DNA from: a virus
IMG/VR virus record: IMGVR_UViG_3300032285_001112
Coordinates: 1-21,653 of that record
Direction: 5' to 3' (one strand)
DNA length: 21,653 nucleotides
A model generated the notes under the pieces. That model had not been told where the DNA came from. It ran no database searches and worked only from the letters and a program-made list of their open reading frames with translations. The translations under genes and the position numbers were made by a program. Of the stretch, positions 20,973 through 21,653 are shown one piece after another; position 1 is the first letter of the stretch, and the number at the start of each line of letters is the position of its first letter.

Positions 20973-21653
20973 TTATCTCTTTGCTCTACCAACGCCACCT
21001 GATGGGGGCATATCTGGTTCTTCAGCAGGAGGGGGAATATCACCCATAGACATATCAGCTTCTTCTTCGCCGGCATCCATGCCAGCATCTAAACTTGCAT
21101 CCACACCAGCTTCGGCGCCTAAATCAGCACCAGCATCAAATGCCGCATCTACTGCTTGACCAGTAAGACCATTCAATGCATTCTTCAATGCACTTGATGC
21201 TTCCTTCAATGAAGCAGATAGTGTATCTAATTGTGCTGAAACTGCGTCATTGTATGTTTGACTTTCGTTAACACCAATTTCACTTTCAATGCTTGATACT
21301 AATGCAGGCAATTCTTTAACTTGCATCTGACCAACATCTTCAAGCATCTTTTGTACCTGATCAACCATGTCTTGTGCTGCTAATACAACTTGTGACTTCT
21401 CAACTTCTTCGTTCTCAACCATAATTCTTGGCTGTGGAAGTGAACGTAATTCGTTGTAGTGGTCTGCAAGTGCTTGCTCCATGAATACCAACTTCATGTA
21501 TGAAGCGGATGTTTGACTATTGTGATAGTCGGGAGATTGCTTTGATTCATTCATCAAACCGCGAACTTTTGTAAGCATGGTTCGTGTAGATGACATAGAC
21601 ATATTATCTACATTGAACGGCATCTCATACTGTTCGTTTAGTACTCTAGTTGA
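20973..21653 (-). CDS. Acidic Ala-rich helical protein, 5' end beyond window; possible prohead core or scaffold
   Basis: The frame is open without a stop to the right edge, so the gene probably starts outside. The first ATG in the window (21623) has no ribosome-binding site, and the ten codons before it read STRVLNEQYE, which looks like coding sequence. The body is strongly helical (about 40-140, e.g. VVLAAQDMVDQVQKMLEDVG), followed by an acidic AGADLGAEAGVDASLDAGMD repeat, a Pro-rich PPPAEEP stretch and a basic end GRAKR. Acidic, Ala-rich helical proteins of this size suit a capsid scaffold or prohead core, but this is inference from composition only. Confidence 0.7.
   Translation of the reverse strand, partial: STRVLNEQYEMPFNVDNMSMSSTRTMLTKVRGLMNESKQSPDYHNSQTSASYMKLVFMEQALADHYNELRSLPQPRIMVENEEVEKSQVVLAAQDMVDQVQKMLEDVGQMQVKELPALVSSIESEIGVNESQTYNDAVSAQLDTLSASLKEASSALKNALNGLTGQAVDAAFDAGADLGAEAGVDASLDAGMDAGEEEADMSMGDIPPPAEEPDMPPSGGVGRAKR

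Noticed and set aside
20972-21088. Longer N-terminus for the 108-aa protein
   Set aside because: It lies wholly within the acidic upstream gene. The ATG at 20971 has AAAGAG and a TAATATG junction.

Overview
The window is part of a T4-like (contractile-tailed) phage genome. It is AT-rich and tightly packed, with no gap over about 125 bases. No tRNA, insertion sequence, integrase or CRISPR array was seen. T4-type genes recognised from protein sequence are tail tube gp19, tail sheath gp18, neck proteins gp13 and gp14, tail terminator gp15 and dNMP kinase gp1. Around them lie MazG, Nudix and IscA genes of the kind carried by environmental T4-like phages. The host cannot be named. One near-perfect sigma70 promoter (TTGACA-17-TACAAT) suggests a bacterium with an ordinary housekeeping sigma factor.

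Layout. 1-5344 (minus strand): a second tube-like protein cut by the left edge, gp19, and a very large gp18. 5465-7301: a small plus-strand zinc/HNH protein, then gp1 and gp13 on the minus strand. 7352-9309 (minus): a translationally coupled run of a 388-aa unknown, two ~59-aa proteins and MazG, read from the sigma70 promoter. 9430-12994 (plus): gp14, gp15 and a Nudix hydrolase, ending in a bidirectional terminator. 13005-18089 (minus): a coiled-coil membrane protein, two repetitive Ala/Thr/Gly-rich virion proteins and an 892-aa tail fibre. 18141-20633 (minus): a tight cluster of SGNH-like protein, IscA, second SGNH-like protein and PD-(D/E)XK nuclease. 20645-21653 (minus): two unknown proteins, the last open at the right edge.

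Regulation. An octamer like the T4 late promoter (TATAAATA in T4; here mostly GATAAATA) precedes gp19, gp18, gp13, gp14, the 469-aa and 175-aa virion proteins and the fibre. The metabolic genes lack it, apart from a weak variant at the Nudix gene. At gp13 and the fibre the octamer lies between or on the arms of a perfect 10-bp inverted repeat whose other arm covers the ribosome-binding site or start codon. A read-through RNA would hide the start, while an RNA started at the late promoter would lose the 5' arm and be free. Related layouts occur at gp1 and the Nudix gene. This resembles the known T4 strategy for gene e and soc, and it is the most interesting signal in the window.

Function. Most of the window builds the tail and neck. 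The smaller genes adjust nucleotide pools (gp1, MazG, Nudix), process nucleic acid (PD-(D/E)XK, HNH-like) and possibly affect host Fe-S or surface chemistry (IscA, SGNH pair).
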